Assembly (NCBI GenBank): GCA_023426365.1
Contig: JAFAAW010000001.1
Coordinates: 14,078-78,077, forward strand
Length of the DNA: 64,000 nucleotides
Origin: Pseudomonadota bacterium
GTDB lineage: Bacteria; Pseudomonadota; Alphaproteobacteria; Rhodospirillales; Magnetospirillaceae
Reading direction: 5' to 3'
The notes beneath the pieces are model-generated. The model was not told where the DNA came from. It searched no databases and saw only the letters and a program-made list of their open reading frames with translations. Positions 1-8,023 of the stretch are shown piece after piece. Position 1 is the stretch's first letter. Each line of letters starts with the position of its first letter. Position numbers and translations under genes: made by a program.

Positions 1-1176
1 GCGCTGGACAAGCGCCTGAGCGAGGGTCCGGCGGCGGCCTATATCGGCTTTGACTGCACCGCGGAATCGCTGCATGTGGGCGGCCTGATGCAGATCATGC
101 TGCTGCGCTGGTGGCAAAAGACCGGCAACAAGCCGATCGTGCTGATGGGCGGCGGCACCACCCGCATCGGCGATCCGACCGGCAAGGACGAAGCGCGCAA
201 GATGCTGACCGACGAGGTCATCGCCAGGAACATGGCGGGCATCAAGACGGTGTTCGCCAAGTACCTGACCTTCGGCGACGGCACCACCGACGCCATGATG
301 GTCAACAACGCCGACTGGCTGGACCAGCTCAACTACATCAGCTTCCTGCGCGATTACGGCAAGCATTTCACCATCAACCGCATGCTGACCTTCGATTCGG
401 TCAAGCTGCGGCTCGAGCGCGAGCAGCCGCTCACCTTCCTCGAATTCAACTACATGATCCTGCAGGGCTACGATTTCGCCGAGCTGTGGGCGCGCCACAA
501 GTGCCTGCTGCAGATGGGCGGCTCGGACCAGTGGGGCAATATCGTCAACGGCGTCGAACTGGGCCGCCGCGTGCACCAGGCCGAGCTGTACGGCCTGACC
601 AGCCCGCTGTTGACCACCAGCTCGGGCGCCAAGATGGGCAAGACGGTGTCTGGCGCCGTGTGGCTGAACGCCGACATGCTGAGCCCGTGGGAATTCTGGC
701 AGTACTGGCGCAACACCGAAGACGCCGATGTGGGCCGCTTCCTCAAGCTCTATACCGAAATGCCGCTGGACGAGATCGCCCGGCTGGAGGCGCTGCAGGG
801 CGCCGAGATCAACGAGGCCAAGAAGATCCTGGCCAACGAGGTCACCCGGCTGTGCCACGGCGACGCCGCCGCCCGCGAGGCCGCCGAGACCGCCCGCAAG
901 ACCTTCGAGGAAGGCGCGCTGTCGGACAATCTGCCGACCGTGGCCCTGCCCGCCGCCGAACTGGCGGCCGGCATTCCCGCCTTCGCCCTGTTCGTGCGCG
1001 CCGGCCTGGCCGCGTCGAACGGCGAAGCCCGCCGCCTGATCCAGGGCGGTGGCGGCAAGGTCAACGACATCGCCGTCAAGGACCCGGCCGAAGCGATCGG
1101 CAACGACGCGCTCAAGGACGGCGTGGTCAAGCTGACCGCCGGCAAGAAGCGCCACGTCCTGGTCCGGCCGGAATAA
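1..1176 (+). CDS. tyrS: Tyrosine--tRNA ligase (5' end cut off)
   Basis: Class I aminoacyl-tRNA synthetase that charges tRNA-Tyr with tyrosine in the cytoplasm. The reading frame is open from base 1, so roughly the first 25-30 residues lie outside the window. The HIGH-type ATP-binding motif is seen as HVGG (bases about 73-84), followed by a Rossmann core. The KMSKS-type loop reads KMGKT, a usual variant in this family. The C-terminus ([15 protein letters not shown], then GGGKVND) is the S4 RNA-binding domain. A strong hairpin follows the stop codon, so it ends its transcription unit. Identification is very secure; only the start is unknown. Confidence 0.97.
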   Translation, partial: ALDKRLSEGPAAAYIGFDCTAESLHVGGLMQIMLLRWWQKTGNKPIVLMGGGTTRIGDPTGKDEARKMLTDEVIARNMAGIKTVFAKYLTFGDGTTDAMMVNNADWLDQLNYISFLRDYGKHFTINRMLTFDSVKLRLEREQPLTFLEFNYMILQGYDFAELWARHKCLLQMGGSDQWGNIVNGVELGRRVHQAELYGLTSPLLTTSSGAKMGKTVSGAVWLNADMLSPWEFWQYWRNTEDADVGRFLKLYTEMPLDEIARLEALQGAEINEAKKILANEVTRLCHGDAAAREAAETARKTFEEGALSDNLPTVALPAAELAAGIPAFALFVRAGLAASNGEARRLIQGGGGKVNDIAVKDPAEAIGNDALKDGVVKLTAGKKRHVLVRPE

Positions 1177-1180
1177 GCAA

Positions 1181-1206
1181 AAGCCCCGCGAAAGCGGGGC
1201 TTTTTC
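1181..1206. terminator. Bidirectional rho-independent terminator between tyrS and cyaY
   Basis: Arms AAGCCCCGC and GCGGGGCTT around a GAAA loop. A T-run follows on the plus strand and a T-rich tract also follows on the minus strand. It lies between two convergent genes and can serve both. Confidence 0.9.
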
Positions 1207-1224
1207 ATTGGTGGCGAAACCGCC

Positions 1225-1551
1225 TTAAAACGCGACCTCGACTCCGCACCGCGCCGTCAGTTCGGCCGCCAGCATATCCTCGAGCGCTTGGGCGGCGTCA
1301 CGGGTGGACACCCAGCGTCCGTCGCGATAGGCGAAATGAGTGGCGCCGCTGACCGGCGACGACATCCAGATTTCGCGGTTCGGGCCATGCTTGTTGATGA
1401 TGTACTGGCCGCCGCCGGTCAGCCCCAGGGTCAGAATGCCGCCTTGCAGGTCCACATCGACGCTGTCGCCCACGGCGTCATCGATGGCGTCGCCCAGGCG
1501 CTCCAGAAGCTGATCGGCCAGGGCCGCAAAGCGGCTTTCATCCAAACTCAT
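1225..1551 (-). CDS. cyaY: Iron donor protein CyaY (bacterial frataxin)
   Basis: A small acidic cytoplasmic protein of 108 residues that binds iron and modulates Fe-S cluster assembly. The N-terminal helix is rich in Asp and Glu (MSLDESRFAALADQLLERL, then DAIDDAV), as expected for the iron-binding face. The beta-sheet signature YIINKHGPNREIWMSSP and the segment SGATHFAY are typical of frataxins. An open frame extends 34 codons further upstream, but the ATG at 1551 has a good ribosome site (GGAGAG about 6 bases upstream) and gives the normal family length. It is convergent with tyrS and shares its terminator. Confidence 0.93.
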   Translation of the reverse strand: MSLDESRFAALADQLLERLGDAIDDAVGDSVDVDLQGGILTLGLTGGGQYIINKHGPNREIWMSSPVSGATHFAYRDGRWVSTRDAAQALEDMLAAELTARCGVEVAF

Positions 1552-1677
1552 TCCATCTCTCCGTTGCTTGGCCACGTCCGCACGGCCGGGGGCCGGATGG
1601 TAGCCGACCCCACGCCCCTTCGCCAAGCCGCCTATCCCCTTGGCGATGAGCACCTCCCCCCGATGGATGTGACCACC

Positions 1678-1716
1678 AAAGTATACTTTGCAAGCGGGTA
1701 CTTAACCGTAAATACT
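1678..1716 (+). promoter_or_regulatory. Inverted repeats and possible promoter before the receiver-like gene
   Basis: A perfect 12-bp palindrome AAAGTATACTTT (1678-1689) is followed by a second half-site, so that AAGTA (1679-1683) and TACTT (1699-1703) form a wider inverted repeat. The AT-rich TAAATA/AATACT at 1709-1716 could be a -10 region with TTTGCA (1687-1692) as a weak -35. The arrangement resembles operators of winged-helix repressors of the HxlR/MarR type, but no such regulator is adjacent. Function is inferred only. Confidence 0.35.
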
Positions 1717-1772
1717 GGTCTCACGCAGGCGGTCGCGGCGGATCCGACACGCCCGAAACGGGAGGAACAAGA

Positions 1773-2129
1773 ATGACCCGCATCCTGGTCATCGAAACCG
1801 AGGCGCGCGCCCGCCATGCGCTGCGCTCCATTCTGGAAGGCGCCGGCTACGAGGTGGACACAGCGACCGACGCCACCGATGCCGGCCGCGCCCATGCCGG
1901 CCAGCCGGTCGATCTGGTCGTCACCGGCGATATGGACGGGCAGATCAGACTGAATTTCACCGGCGCCCGCGTGCTGGCGGTGCCGGGCGGGGTATCGGGA
2001 CGCGAACGCGACGTGGCCGAACGGGTGCGCGCCATCGGCGCCTCGCACTTCCTGCCCAAGCCGTTCCGGCGCGACGATCTGCTGGCCGCGGTGCAGGTCA
2101 CCCTGACCATGGACTGCCACCCGTTCTAG
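1773..2129 (+). CDS. Degenerate CheY-like receiver protein
   Basis: A single-domain protein of 118 residues with the receiver (REC) fold pattern: an ILVIE first strand, a DLVVT third strand and the conserved LPKPF loop with Lys96. The acidic pocket is weakened (VIETE where VxDDE is usual). The phospho-acceptor Asp is replaced or shifted: the strand-3 position holds Gly52 followed by Asp53. It therefore probably does not cycle through phosphorylation like CheY and may act as a constitutive protein-binding module. The start has a strong ribosome site (GGGAGGAACAAGA before the ATG). It sits alone between cyaY and rpmE, with its own terminator. The target is unknown. Confidence 0.75.
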   Translation: MTRILVIETEARARHALRSILEGAGYEVDTATDATDAGRAHAGQPVDLVVTGDMDGQIRLNFTGARVLAVPGGVSGRERDVAERVRAIGASHFLPKPFRRDDLLAAVQVTLTMDCHPF

Positions 2130-2156
2130 GTCGAGGGCGGCCGACCAACAACATCT

Positions 2157-2184
2157 AGGGGCGCGGAACACCGCGCCCCTTTTT
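2157..2184 (+). terminator. Rho-independent terminator of the receiver-like gene
   Basis: Arms AGGGGCGCGG and CCGCGCCCCT with an AACA loop, followed by five T. Confidence 0.9.
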
Positions 2185-2216
2185 GACATCCGCGCCGAAA
2201 AAACTGAAACCCAGGC

Positions 2217-2245
2217 TTGCATGCCCCTGCGCTTTTCTGTATAGA
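2217..2245 (+). promoter_or_regulatory. Sigma-70-type promoter of rpmE
   Basis: TTGCAT (2217-2222) and TATAGA (2240-2245) are separated by exactly 17 bp, 29 bp ahead of the rpmE start. Spacing and position are ideal for a housekeeping promoter. Confidence 0.7.
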
Positions 2246-2274
2246 GGCGCCTTCGATTTGCGGAGCAGTGCGCC

Positions 2275-2499
2275 ATGAAGAACGACATTCATCCGGATTA
2301 CCACGAGATCAACGTGGTCATGACTGACGGCACCGAATTCAAGACCAAGTCCACCTGGGGCAAGCCGGGCGACACCATGCGTCTTGACATCGACCCGAAG
2401 TCCCATCCGGCTTGGACCGGCGTTCACCGCATGGTGGATACCGGCGGCCAGATCGCGAAGTTCAACAAGCGCTTCGCCAGCTTCGGCATCAAGTCGTAA
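2275..2499 (+). CDS. rpmE: 50S ribosomal protein bL31
   Basis: Structural protein of the large ribosomal subunit, bridging to the small-subunit head. The 74-residue sequence starts [19 protein letters not shown] and contains STWGKPGD and [12 protein letters not shown], hallmarks of the alphaproteobacterial form. There are no Cys residues, so it is the zinc-free type and not regulated through loss of zinc. It is monocistronic, with its own promoter and a terminator. Length and start are standard; a GGAG lies 11 bases upstream. Confidence 0.97.
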   Translation: MKNDIHPDYHEINVVMTDGTEFKTKSTWGKPGDTMRLDIDPKSHPAWTGVHRMVDTGGQIAKFNKRFASFGIKS

Positions 2500-2506
2500 T
2501 GTGACA

Positions 2507-2578
2507 GCGGCGGCCCCCGGGCCGCCGCGTTCCTGTTCTGCCATGTATTGGGCCGCCCAATTGGGCGGCCCTTTTCTG
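2507..2578 (+). terminator. Tandem hairpins ending rpmE transcription
   Basis: A first GC-rich hairpin (2507-2528, arms GCGGCGG/CCGCCGC) has no T-run. A second (2550-2571, GGGCCGCCC-AATT-GGGCGGCCC) is followed by TTTT and is the likely intrinsic terminator. Confidence 0.85.
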
Positions 2579-2691
2579 CTTTTTCGTGGACTTCGTTTAC
2601 CGAAGCGGGTAGAGCAATCCGCAGCGGAAGCCGTCTCTCTTGGCCCGTCATCGACAAGATTGGCTCGGGAGAATTGGGGTAGCCAGGCGCC

Positions 2692-4647
2692 ATGATCATC
2701 GTCCACTACGAGGTATACGTCCTCGAAGGCCGTGGGTGGATGCTGCATGCGCGCTTCCCGCGAACCGAGCGGGAAACCGCGATTTCCGAAGCGAAAGAGC
2801 TTGAGCAGACGCTGAGCATGCGCGTGCGCGTGCTGCGCGAGACCTATTACACCGACGACAATTCGTTCGAAGAATCCGAGATCTACGCCAGCGCCGGCGT
2901 ATCGGTGGACAGGAGCAAGGCACCGCCACAGGCGCCGCGCCCCCAGGCATCCGCGCGAAGTGGCGCCCCCACGCCGCGTCCGTCCGGTTCGCGCACCGCC
3001 GCGCGCCCGGTCGGCACCGCCCGCCCCGCTCCCCGTTCAAAGAAATCAGAGGAAGAAACCGCCCAAGCGCGGCAATTGTTCGCGCGTCTGGTGGCGATCA
3101 CCGCGCTAGCGCTCGCCGTCGCCCTGCTCAGCATCAAGATCACGCCCAACGCGATCATGCTGCTGTGGAAGCTGGGCTTCAACCTGACCGTCACCCCGGA
3201 CAGCTATGGAAAAATGCTGTTCGCGGTGTTCGTCGCCACCTTCCTGATGGTGGCGGTCCCCTTGTGCATCCGTTTCCTGCCGCGCCAGACCGCCATCCCC
3301 GAATTCCGCAAGCCGACCTTTTCCTGGGGCGGCGGCTCGGGTCCGGCGCCGTCGGAGGACCCCGAGCGCGATCGCGCGGTCAAAAAGTCGCTGAACAAGC
3401 TGGCCGCCCAGGCGCTGGCCCAGGAGGAGCAGGTCGCCCAAAGCAAGGACGGCGCGGACCTGGACGAGGACGACGACCCGGACGAGGACAAGGCCAGGGA
3501 GCGGGACAAGAAAGCCGCCGACATCGCCGTGGACGATCTGGACCTGCCGGAAATCCTGCCCGGTCCCGACACCGAGGCCCTGCCGGAAATCCGCCCCGAC
3601 CCCGAGGAGACGCCGCCCGCCAAGCCTGACGATGCCTGGGACACGGTGGAGACGCCGCAGACGGACCGGGCCGGGAAGGAAAAGCAGGACCCGGAGCAAC
3701 AGGACAAGGACAAGGACAAGAAGGGCAGCAAGAAGGACGAAGGCACCAGCGCCGAATCGCTGGAGCCGTCGGTCATGCGCTTCCTAGATGGTGCCGTGGC
3801 CCAGGCCAAGGTGCTGGTGCCCAACATGGATGCCTTCACCAAGTTCGCCCTTCACCTCTACATCGCCGGCGCGGTCGAGGCGTTGTGCGATTTCAAGAAG
3901 CTGGGCGAAAGCGCCAAGACCAAACTGGTCAGCCTGGCCCTGGAAACCCTGGGCACGCGCGGCGATCTGGCACGCAAGTTCTATGAGAAGATCGAGGAAT
4001 ACCTGATGGAGCCGCGCTATCTTGGCGTGGTTCAGGCCGGCCGCGACGCCATGGGCGACTTCATGCTGGGCGACGAGGGCGGCGCCCATCGGGCGTTGCG
4101 CGACGCCTTCCTGGAATGGACGCGAAAGAGCGACAAGAAGGCCCAGATCGTGACCGTCATGTTCACCGACATGGTGGGCTCGACCGACATGACCCAGGCG
4201 CGCGGCGATGCCGCCGCCCAAGAGGTGGTGCGGCGCCACAACTCGATCGTGCGCAACGCGCTGGCCCAGTTCGGCGGCAAGGAAATCAAGCACACCGGCG
4301 ACGGCATCATGGCGTCGTTCGGCACCGCCGCCGCCGCCGTCGAGGCCGCCGTCAGCATCCAGCGCCAAGTCAACCAGCACAACGGCCGCCTGCCCAACCA
4401 GGCGCTTCACCTGCGCATCGGCCTGAACGCCGGCGAACCGATCGAAGAGGAGGACGATCTGTTCGGCGCCACCGTGCAGTTGGCCGCGCGCGTCTGCAAC
4501 GCCACCAATGCCGACCAGATCCTGTGCACGGCGGTGGTCAAGGACCTGACCGTGGGCAAGGGCGCCGGCACCTTCCGCCCCGTCGGCGAGAAATGGATGA
4601 AGGGCTTCAAGGACGCGGTCGCGCTGTTCGAAGTGCAGTGGAAATAG
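2692..4647 (+). CDS. Membrane-bound class III adenylate/guanylate cyclase
   Basis: Makes a cyclic nucleotide (probably cAMP) from NTP. The 651-residue protein has four parts: an N-terminal globular region of about 70 residues (MIIVHYEVYVLEGRGWMLHA), a Pro/Ala/Arg-rich linker, two membrane helices (about 131-150 and 174-195), then a long, very acidic and Lys-rich linker (about 215-365). A helical stretch of about 110 residues precedes the catalytic domain (about 482-651). The metal-binding Asp residues are seen in VMFTDMVGST and in HTGDGIMASF, so catalysis is likely. The catalytic domain is predicted cytoplasmic. No ligand-binding domain is recognised, so the signal is unknown. It is transcribed alone and is convergent with the TetR gene only 4 bp away. 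Confidence 0.9.
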   Translation: MIIVHYEVYVLEGRGWMLHARFPRTERETAISEAKELEQTLSMRVRVLRETYYTDDNSFEESEIYASAGVSVDRSKAPPQAPRPQASARSGAPTPRPSGSRTAARPVGTARPAPRSKKSEEETAQARQLFARLVAITALALAVALLSIKITPNAIMLLWKLGFNLTVTPDSYGKMLFAVFVATFLMVAVPLCIRFLPRQTAIPEFRKPTFSWGGGSGPAPSEDPERDRAVKKSLNKLAAQALAQEEQVAQSKDGADLDEDDDPDEDKARERDKKAADIAVDDLDLPEILPGPDTEALPEIRPDPEETPPAKPDDAWDTVETPQTDRAGKEKQDPEQQDKDKDKKGSKKDEGTSAESLEPSVMRFLDGAVAQAKVLVPNMDAFTKFALHLYIAGAVEALCDFKKLGESAKTKLVSLALETLGTRGDLARKFYEKIEEYLMEPRYLGVVQAGRDAMGDFMLGDEGGAHRALRDAFLEWTRKSDKKAQIVTVMFTDMVGSTDMTQARGDAAAQEVVRRHNSIVRNALAQFGGKEIKHTGDGIMASFGTAAAAVEAAVSIQRQVNQHNGRLPNQALHLRIGLNAGEPIEEEDDLFGATVQLAARVCNATNADQILCTAVVKDLTVGKGAGTFRPVGEKWMKGFKDAVALFEVQWK

Positions 4648-4651
4648 CGGC

Positions 4652-5278
4652 CTATGCCGCGTAGGCGGCCAGGAACAAGTGGACCGCCTGTTCGGCGATG
4701 TGCGCCCTTTCCGCAAAATCGGGAACCGGCGCCACACCCAGCAGGACATCGAAATACCGCGCCGACATCACCAGATGATGGAACTGGTCGGCCGCCGCGG
4801 GAATATCCGCCACCGCCAAATGCCCGGCCGCCCTGTGGCGTTCCAGAAACGCGACCATCTCGTCCATGAAGATGGCTTTCGCCCGCGTGCCATAGGCGCG
4901 CCCCAACTCGGGAAAGCGCGGCGATTCGGCGAAAAGCAGCCGCATCAGATTGATGCAGTCGGGCTTGTAGATGACGTCCAGCAGGCACCCCGCCATGTGC
5001 CGCAGGCCGTCTTCGGCGGATCGCGGCATCCGGCTGGTTTCCGTCAGATGCGCCCTGAAATCGGCCGTGGCCACGTCCAGGCACCTTTCCAGCAGCACCT
5101 TCTTGCTGCCGAAGTGGCGGTAGATGGTGGTTTTCGCCACCCCCGCCGCCGCCGCGATGCCCTCCAGACTCGCGGCGCCATAGCCCTGGCCCAGGAAAGT
5201 GCCAAGCGCCGTATCCAGGATGTGCCGGAGCCGCTGCTCGCTTTCCGCCGCCGCCGGCCTGCCCGTCTTGCGCACCAC
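4652..5278 (-). CDS. TetR/AcrR family transcriptional regulator
   Basis: A DNA-binding repressor of about 208 residues. The N-terminal helix-turn-helix reads EGIAAAAGVAKTTIYRHFGSKKVLLERCL, typical of TetR regulators. The C-terminal half is a helical ligand-binding domain of unknown specificity. No ATG lies near the start; a GTG at 5278 (giving VVRKTGRPAA) is preceded by GAGG at 9 bases, with other GTGs at 5275 and 5284 possible. The gene is divergent from motB, and a perfect 21-bp palindrome lies between them (5388-5408), about 110 bp upstream of this start and 20 bp upstream of motB. Autoregulation and control of motB are inferred from position. Confidence 0.88.
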   Translation of the reverse strand: MVRKTGRPAAAESEQRLRHILDTALGTFLGQGYGAASLEGIAAAAGVAKTTIYRHFGSKKVLLERCLDVATADFRAHLTETSRMPRSAEDGLRHMAGCLLDVIYKPDCINLMRLLFAESPRFPELGRAYGTRAKAIFMDEMVAFLERHRAAGHLAVADIPAAADQFHHLVMSARYFDVLLGVAPVPDFAERAHIAEQAVHLFLAAYAA

Positions 5279-5387
5279 CGCCACCGCCCTCGCCAATCCT
5301 GTTATCGCGTCGCCCGGTGGCGATGCTATTGGCGACCGCCCCCCGCGTCGAGAATTTTGCGCGCATCCGGATGCCGGCGCATGATAT

Positions 5388-5408
5388 AAAACGATACCGT
5401 ATCGTTTT
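5388..5408. promoter_or_regulatory. Perfect 21-bp TetR-type operator
   Basis: Two perfect 10-bp arms, AAAACGATAC and GTATCGTTTT, around a single central C. Size and symmetry fit a TetR-family dimer site. It overlaps an AT-rich TATAAA stretch (5385-5390) and ends 20 bp before the motB start codon, so binding there would block transcription towards motB. Confidence 0.75.
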
Positions 5409-5428
5409 GTTTTACCCCCGAGGACGCC

Positions 5429-6334
5429 GTGGAACGCTCGCCCATCATCATCAAGCGCACCAAGAAGGTGGTCGGCGGCGGACATCACGGCGGTGCCTGG
5501 AAGGTGGCCTATGCCGATTTCGTCACCGCCATGTGGGCCTTTTTCATGCTGCTGTGGCTGCTGAGTTCGGTCACCGAGGAGCAATTGCAGGGCATCTCCA
5601 ACTACTTTGCGCCCACCATGGCGTCGAAAAGCCAGTCGGGAGCCGGCGGCATCCTGGGCGGACAGGTGATCGGCGAAGGGGCGCAGACCTCGAACACTTC
5701 GTCTCCCACGTTGGTCCAGCGTCTCCCCCCCTCCTCCCTGGGCATGGGGGGCGAGGATTTGACGAAGGCGCCGGAAGCGTCGGAACCCGAGCAGGGCCTC
5801 TCGGAACAGGAATTCAGACAACGCCTTTACGAGCGCGAGCAGGAACAGTTCGAAAAGGCGGCCGCCGTGCTGAGGCAGGCGGCGCAAGGCATCCCAGAGC
5901 TCCGGAATTTCGAGGGCAACCTGCTGGTGGACAGCACGCCCGAGGGCCTGCGCATCCAACTGACGGACCAAGAGGGCCTGGCCATGTTCCCGTCCGGCTC
6001 CAGCGCCATGTACGGCCACACCCGGGCCATGCTGGACATGATCGCGCGCGTGGTGAACCAATTGCCCAATCGCATCACCGTGTCGGGGCACACCGACGCC
6101 ACCCCCTTCCGCGACCCGTCGGGCTACGGCAATTGGGAATTGTCGGCCGACCGTGCGCTGGCGGCGCGGCGCGGCCTGGTCGCCTCGGGCGTGCCTGAAC
6201 GCAAGATCCACCGCGTGCTGGGCGCCAGCGACCAGGAACCCCTGGATCACGCCAATCCCACCGGGCCGCGCAACCGCCGCATCAGCATCACCGTCCTGCG
6301 CGAGAACGAGGCACCGCCCGCCGCCCGGCCCTGA
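5429..6334 (+). CDS. motB: Flagellar motor stator protein MotB
   Basis: The stator subunit that anchors the proton channel to peptidoglycan. The 301-residue protein has the MotB signature HHGGAWKVAYADFVTAM with the proton-carrying Asp30, one membrane helix, a plug/linker of low complexity (about 55-150) and a C-terminal OmpA-like peptidoglycan-binding domain (about 170-295) with SGHTDATPF and NRRISITV. It starts at GTG 5429 with GAGGA 5 bases upstream. No motA lies next to it, unlike the usual motAB pair, and the other flagellar gene in the window (flgE) is 21 kb away. Its upstream region carries the TetR-type palindrome. Confidence 0.92.
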   Translation: MERSPIIIKRTKKVVGGGHHGGAWKVAYADFVTAMWAFFMLLWLLSSVTEEQLQGISNYFAPTMASKSQSGAGGILGGQVIGEGAQTSNTSSPTLVQRLPPSSLGMGGEDLTKAPEASEPEQGLSEQEFRQRLYEREQEQFEKAAAVLRQAAQGIPELRNFEGNLLVDSTPEGLRIQLTDQEGLAMFPSGSSAMYGHTRAMLDMIARVVNQLPNRITVSGHTDATPFRDPSGYGNWELSADRALAARRGLVASGVPERKIHRVLGASDQEPLDHANPTGPRNRRISITVLRENEAPPAARP

Positions 6335-6354
6335 CAACCCGCCCCGGAGACCCC

Positions 6355-6753
6355 TCAGTTCAGTCGCCCGGCCATCTGCTCCTCAAGACGCGCCACCCGC
6401 TGATACAGGCGGAAGGAGCGGTCGAGCAGACTGCGCAGGCCGCCCGGCAGGCTCTGGTCGCCCGTGAAGGTGTCGTCCAGGCAGACATCGGCGCCCGACA
6501 GCCGGTGTGCCTCCGATAGGGCATCCTCGGCCCCGATCTCGCCCTCGTGCACCGCGCGCTGCACCATCAGCCACGCCATCACCTGGGTCAGGCGCGATGT
6601 CACCCGCATGGCCTCGCACGACAGGCGCAGGCCGGCCACGCCGCCGGCCCGCTGGCGCTCGCGGCCTTCCATATAGGCCATGTAGTTGCGGGCTTCGATC
6701 ATCAGGTCCAGCGTCTCGTCATAGGTGCGCCGAAAATAGGCAGGCGGCGGCAT
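6355..6753 (-). CDS. DUF1465 family protein
   Basis: A 132-residue cytoplasmic helical protein. The conserved segment RLSCEAMRVTSRLTQVMAWL and the nearby VQRAVHEGEI match the DUF1465 family, widespread in Alphaproteobacteria; some members are annotated as regulators of CtrA stability or activity, which cannot be judged here. The frame is open for 43 more codons upstream, but the ATG at 6753 has GGAGG 8 bases before it and gives the family length. Convergent with motB, 20 bp apart. Specific function unknown. Confidence 0.8.
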   Translation of the reverse strand: MPPPAYFRRTYDETLDLMIEARNYMAYMEGRERQRAGGVAGLRLSCEAMRVTSRLTQVMAWLMVQRAVHEGEIGAEDALSEAHRLSGADVCLDDTFTGDQSLPGGLRSLLDRSFRLYQRVARLEEQMAGRLN

Positions 6754-6897
6754 GGGCGGAACCTCCCGTGGCGAGCTGCCCCAGCCGGCCGTCATGGTCG
6801 GGCGAACCCGATCAGGCGGCCAAGGCGATGCTTCCTGGGAGGAGACGTGGCCGCCCGCGACGCGATTTTCAATCGCTGGCACCCCTTCCTACGACCT

Positions 6898-6925
6898 CTT
6901 GACGAGGGGGAAGACCCTATTATCT
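6898..6925 (+). promoter_or_regulatory. Candidate heat-shock-type promoter before hsp20
   Basis: The roughly 300-bp gap before the hsp20 gene holds CTTGAC (6898-6903) and CCCTATTAT (6915-6923). Both elements resemble the sigma-32 pattern (CTTG ... CYTAT), but the spacing is 2-3 bp shorter than usual. A weaker sigma-70 reading is TTGACG with TTATCT at 15 bp. Apart from a small GCGAT/ATCGC hairpin near 6861-6875, nothing else is seen in the gap. Confidence 0.4.
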
Positions 6926-7051
6926 CAGTCGTGCGCGGTCGCCATGACGGGGCCGTGCGATGGCGCCGCGGGGCGCCCGGCCGGTCCATGCGGACGGCCA
7001 TCCCCCGGGCGGTCGCCATTGTTCTGGTTGCTTCGCAAAGGAGGACTGGAT

Positions 7052-7528
7052 ATGCGAGCCTTTGATCTTTCTCCCCTGTTCCGTTCGACGGTCGGCTTCG
7101 ACCATCTCTCGCGCATGCTGGATGCCGCCCAGCGTCTGGACGACACCGCATTCTCCTACCCGCCCTACAACATCGAAAAGCTTTCCGACGACGACTACCG
7201 CATCACCATGGCGGTGGCCGGCTTCGCGGAGGCGGATCTGGACATCACCGTGCATGACCACACGCTGGTGATATCCGGCAAGGCCCATCGCGAGGACGAG
7301 AACGCCCAGTATCTGCATCGCGGCATCGCCGGCCGCTCGTTCGAGCGCCGGTTCCAACTGGCCGACTTCATCCGGGTGGAAGGGGCCAATCTGGTCAACG
7401 GCCTGCTGCATGTGGCGCTCAAGCGCGAGGTGCCCGAGCAGATGAAGCCGCGCACCATCAAGATCGATTCGGCAACGCCCGCTGCGCCGAAGGCGATCAC
7501 GGGCAACACCGCCGAAAAGGCGGCGTAA
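7052..7528 (+). CDS. Small heat-shock protein, Hsp20/IbpA family
   Basis: An ATP-independent chaperone that holds unfolding proteins. The 158-residue product has the IbpA-like N-terminus (MRAFDLSPLFRSTVGFD), YPPYNIEK opening the alpha-crystallin domain (about 35-130), and the signatures YRITMAVAGF and GIAGRSFERRFQL. The C-terminal extension carries the RTIKI motif (an IxI-type tail used for oligomerisation). It starts at the ATG at 7052 with the strong site AAAGGAGG; the longer open frame upstream is not coding in character. A strong hairpin follows, and a possible heat-shock promoter lies about 130 bp upstream. Confidence 0.95.
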   Translation: MRAFDLSPLFRSTVGFDHLSRMLDAAQRLDDTAFSYPPYNIEKLSDDDYRITMAVAGFAEADLDITVHDHTLVISGKAHREDENAQYLHRGIAGRSFERRFQLADFIRVEGANLVNGLLHVALKREVPEQMKPRTIKIDSATPAAPKAITGNTAEKAA

Positions 7529-7533
7529 GCACC

Positions 7534-7558
7534 GAGGGCGCCGGTTTCCGGCGCCCTC
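7534..7558. terminator. Hairpin between hsp20 and the thioesterase gene
   Basis: Eleven-bp arms GAGGGCGCCGG and CCGGCGCCCTC with a TTT loop. The T-run is weak on both sides. It lies between convergent genes. Confidence 0.7.
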
Positions 7559-7572
7559 ATTTCATCGTCACA

Positions 7573-8004
7573 TCAACGGTGGCGTTCGAACGCCGCGCGC
7601 ACGCTGTCGGGAATGGGCGTCGGCCGCTGGTCGTCGCGCCGGACAAAAACGTGCACCCAGTGCCCCTCGGCCGCCGGCTCGTCCGATGTGTCGTCGAACA
7701 GGGCGATGCCGTAGCGCACCGATGAATTGCCCAGATGTTCGACCCGCAGACCCGCCGTGATGGGATGGGGCCACGACAGCGGGCGGCGGAACCGGCACAG
7801 GCTTTCGGCGGCGAACGTGATCACCGGGGCGTTGAGCAGGTCCACCCCGCAGGCCCGCATCAGGAACTCGCAAACGGCCAGTTCGAAAAACCGGTAATAT
7901 TCCACGTTGTTGACGTGGCCAAACATGTCGTTGTCGGACCAACGGGTCTGGATATTGCAAAAGAAACGGAAGTCGGCGCGACGCGCAGGCTCAGGATTAG
8001 TCAT
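7573..8004 (-). CDS. Acyl-CoA thioesterase, hot-dog fold (4HBT type)
   Basis: Hydrolyses an acyl-CoA thioester; the substrate cannot be read from sequence. The 143-residue protein has the 4-hydroxybenzoyl-CoA thioesterase signature RWSDNDMFGHVNNVEYYRFFE with the catalytic Asp, then the beta-strands of a single hot-dog domain. The start at 8004 (MTNPEPARR) has AAAGGGAG 5 bases upstream and is preferred to an ATG 14 codons further out. It is the last gene of a minus-strand group with the 3-hydroxybutyrate dehydrogenase (19-bp gap) and the DUF1192 gene, which suggests a role in short-chain acyl-CoA or polyhydroxybutyrate turnover. Confidence 0.88.
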   Translation of the reverse strand: MTNPEPARRADFRFFCNIQTRWSDNDMFGHVNNVEYYRFFELAVCEFLMRACGVDLLNAPVITFAAESLCRFRRPLSWPHPITAGLRVEHLGNSSVRYGIALFDDTSDEPAAEGHWVHVFVRRDDQRPTPIPDSVRAAFERHR

Positions 8005-8023
8005 GATCTCCCTTTGATATGGG

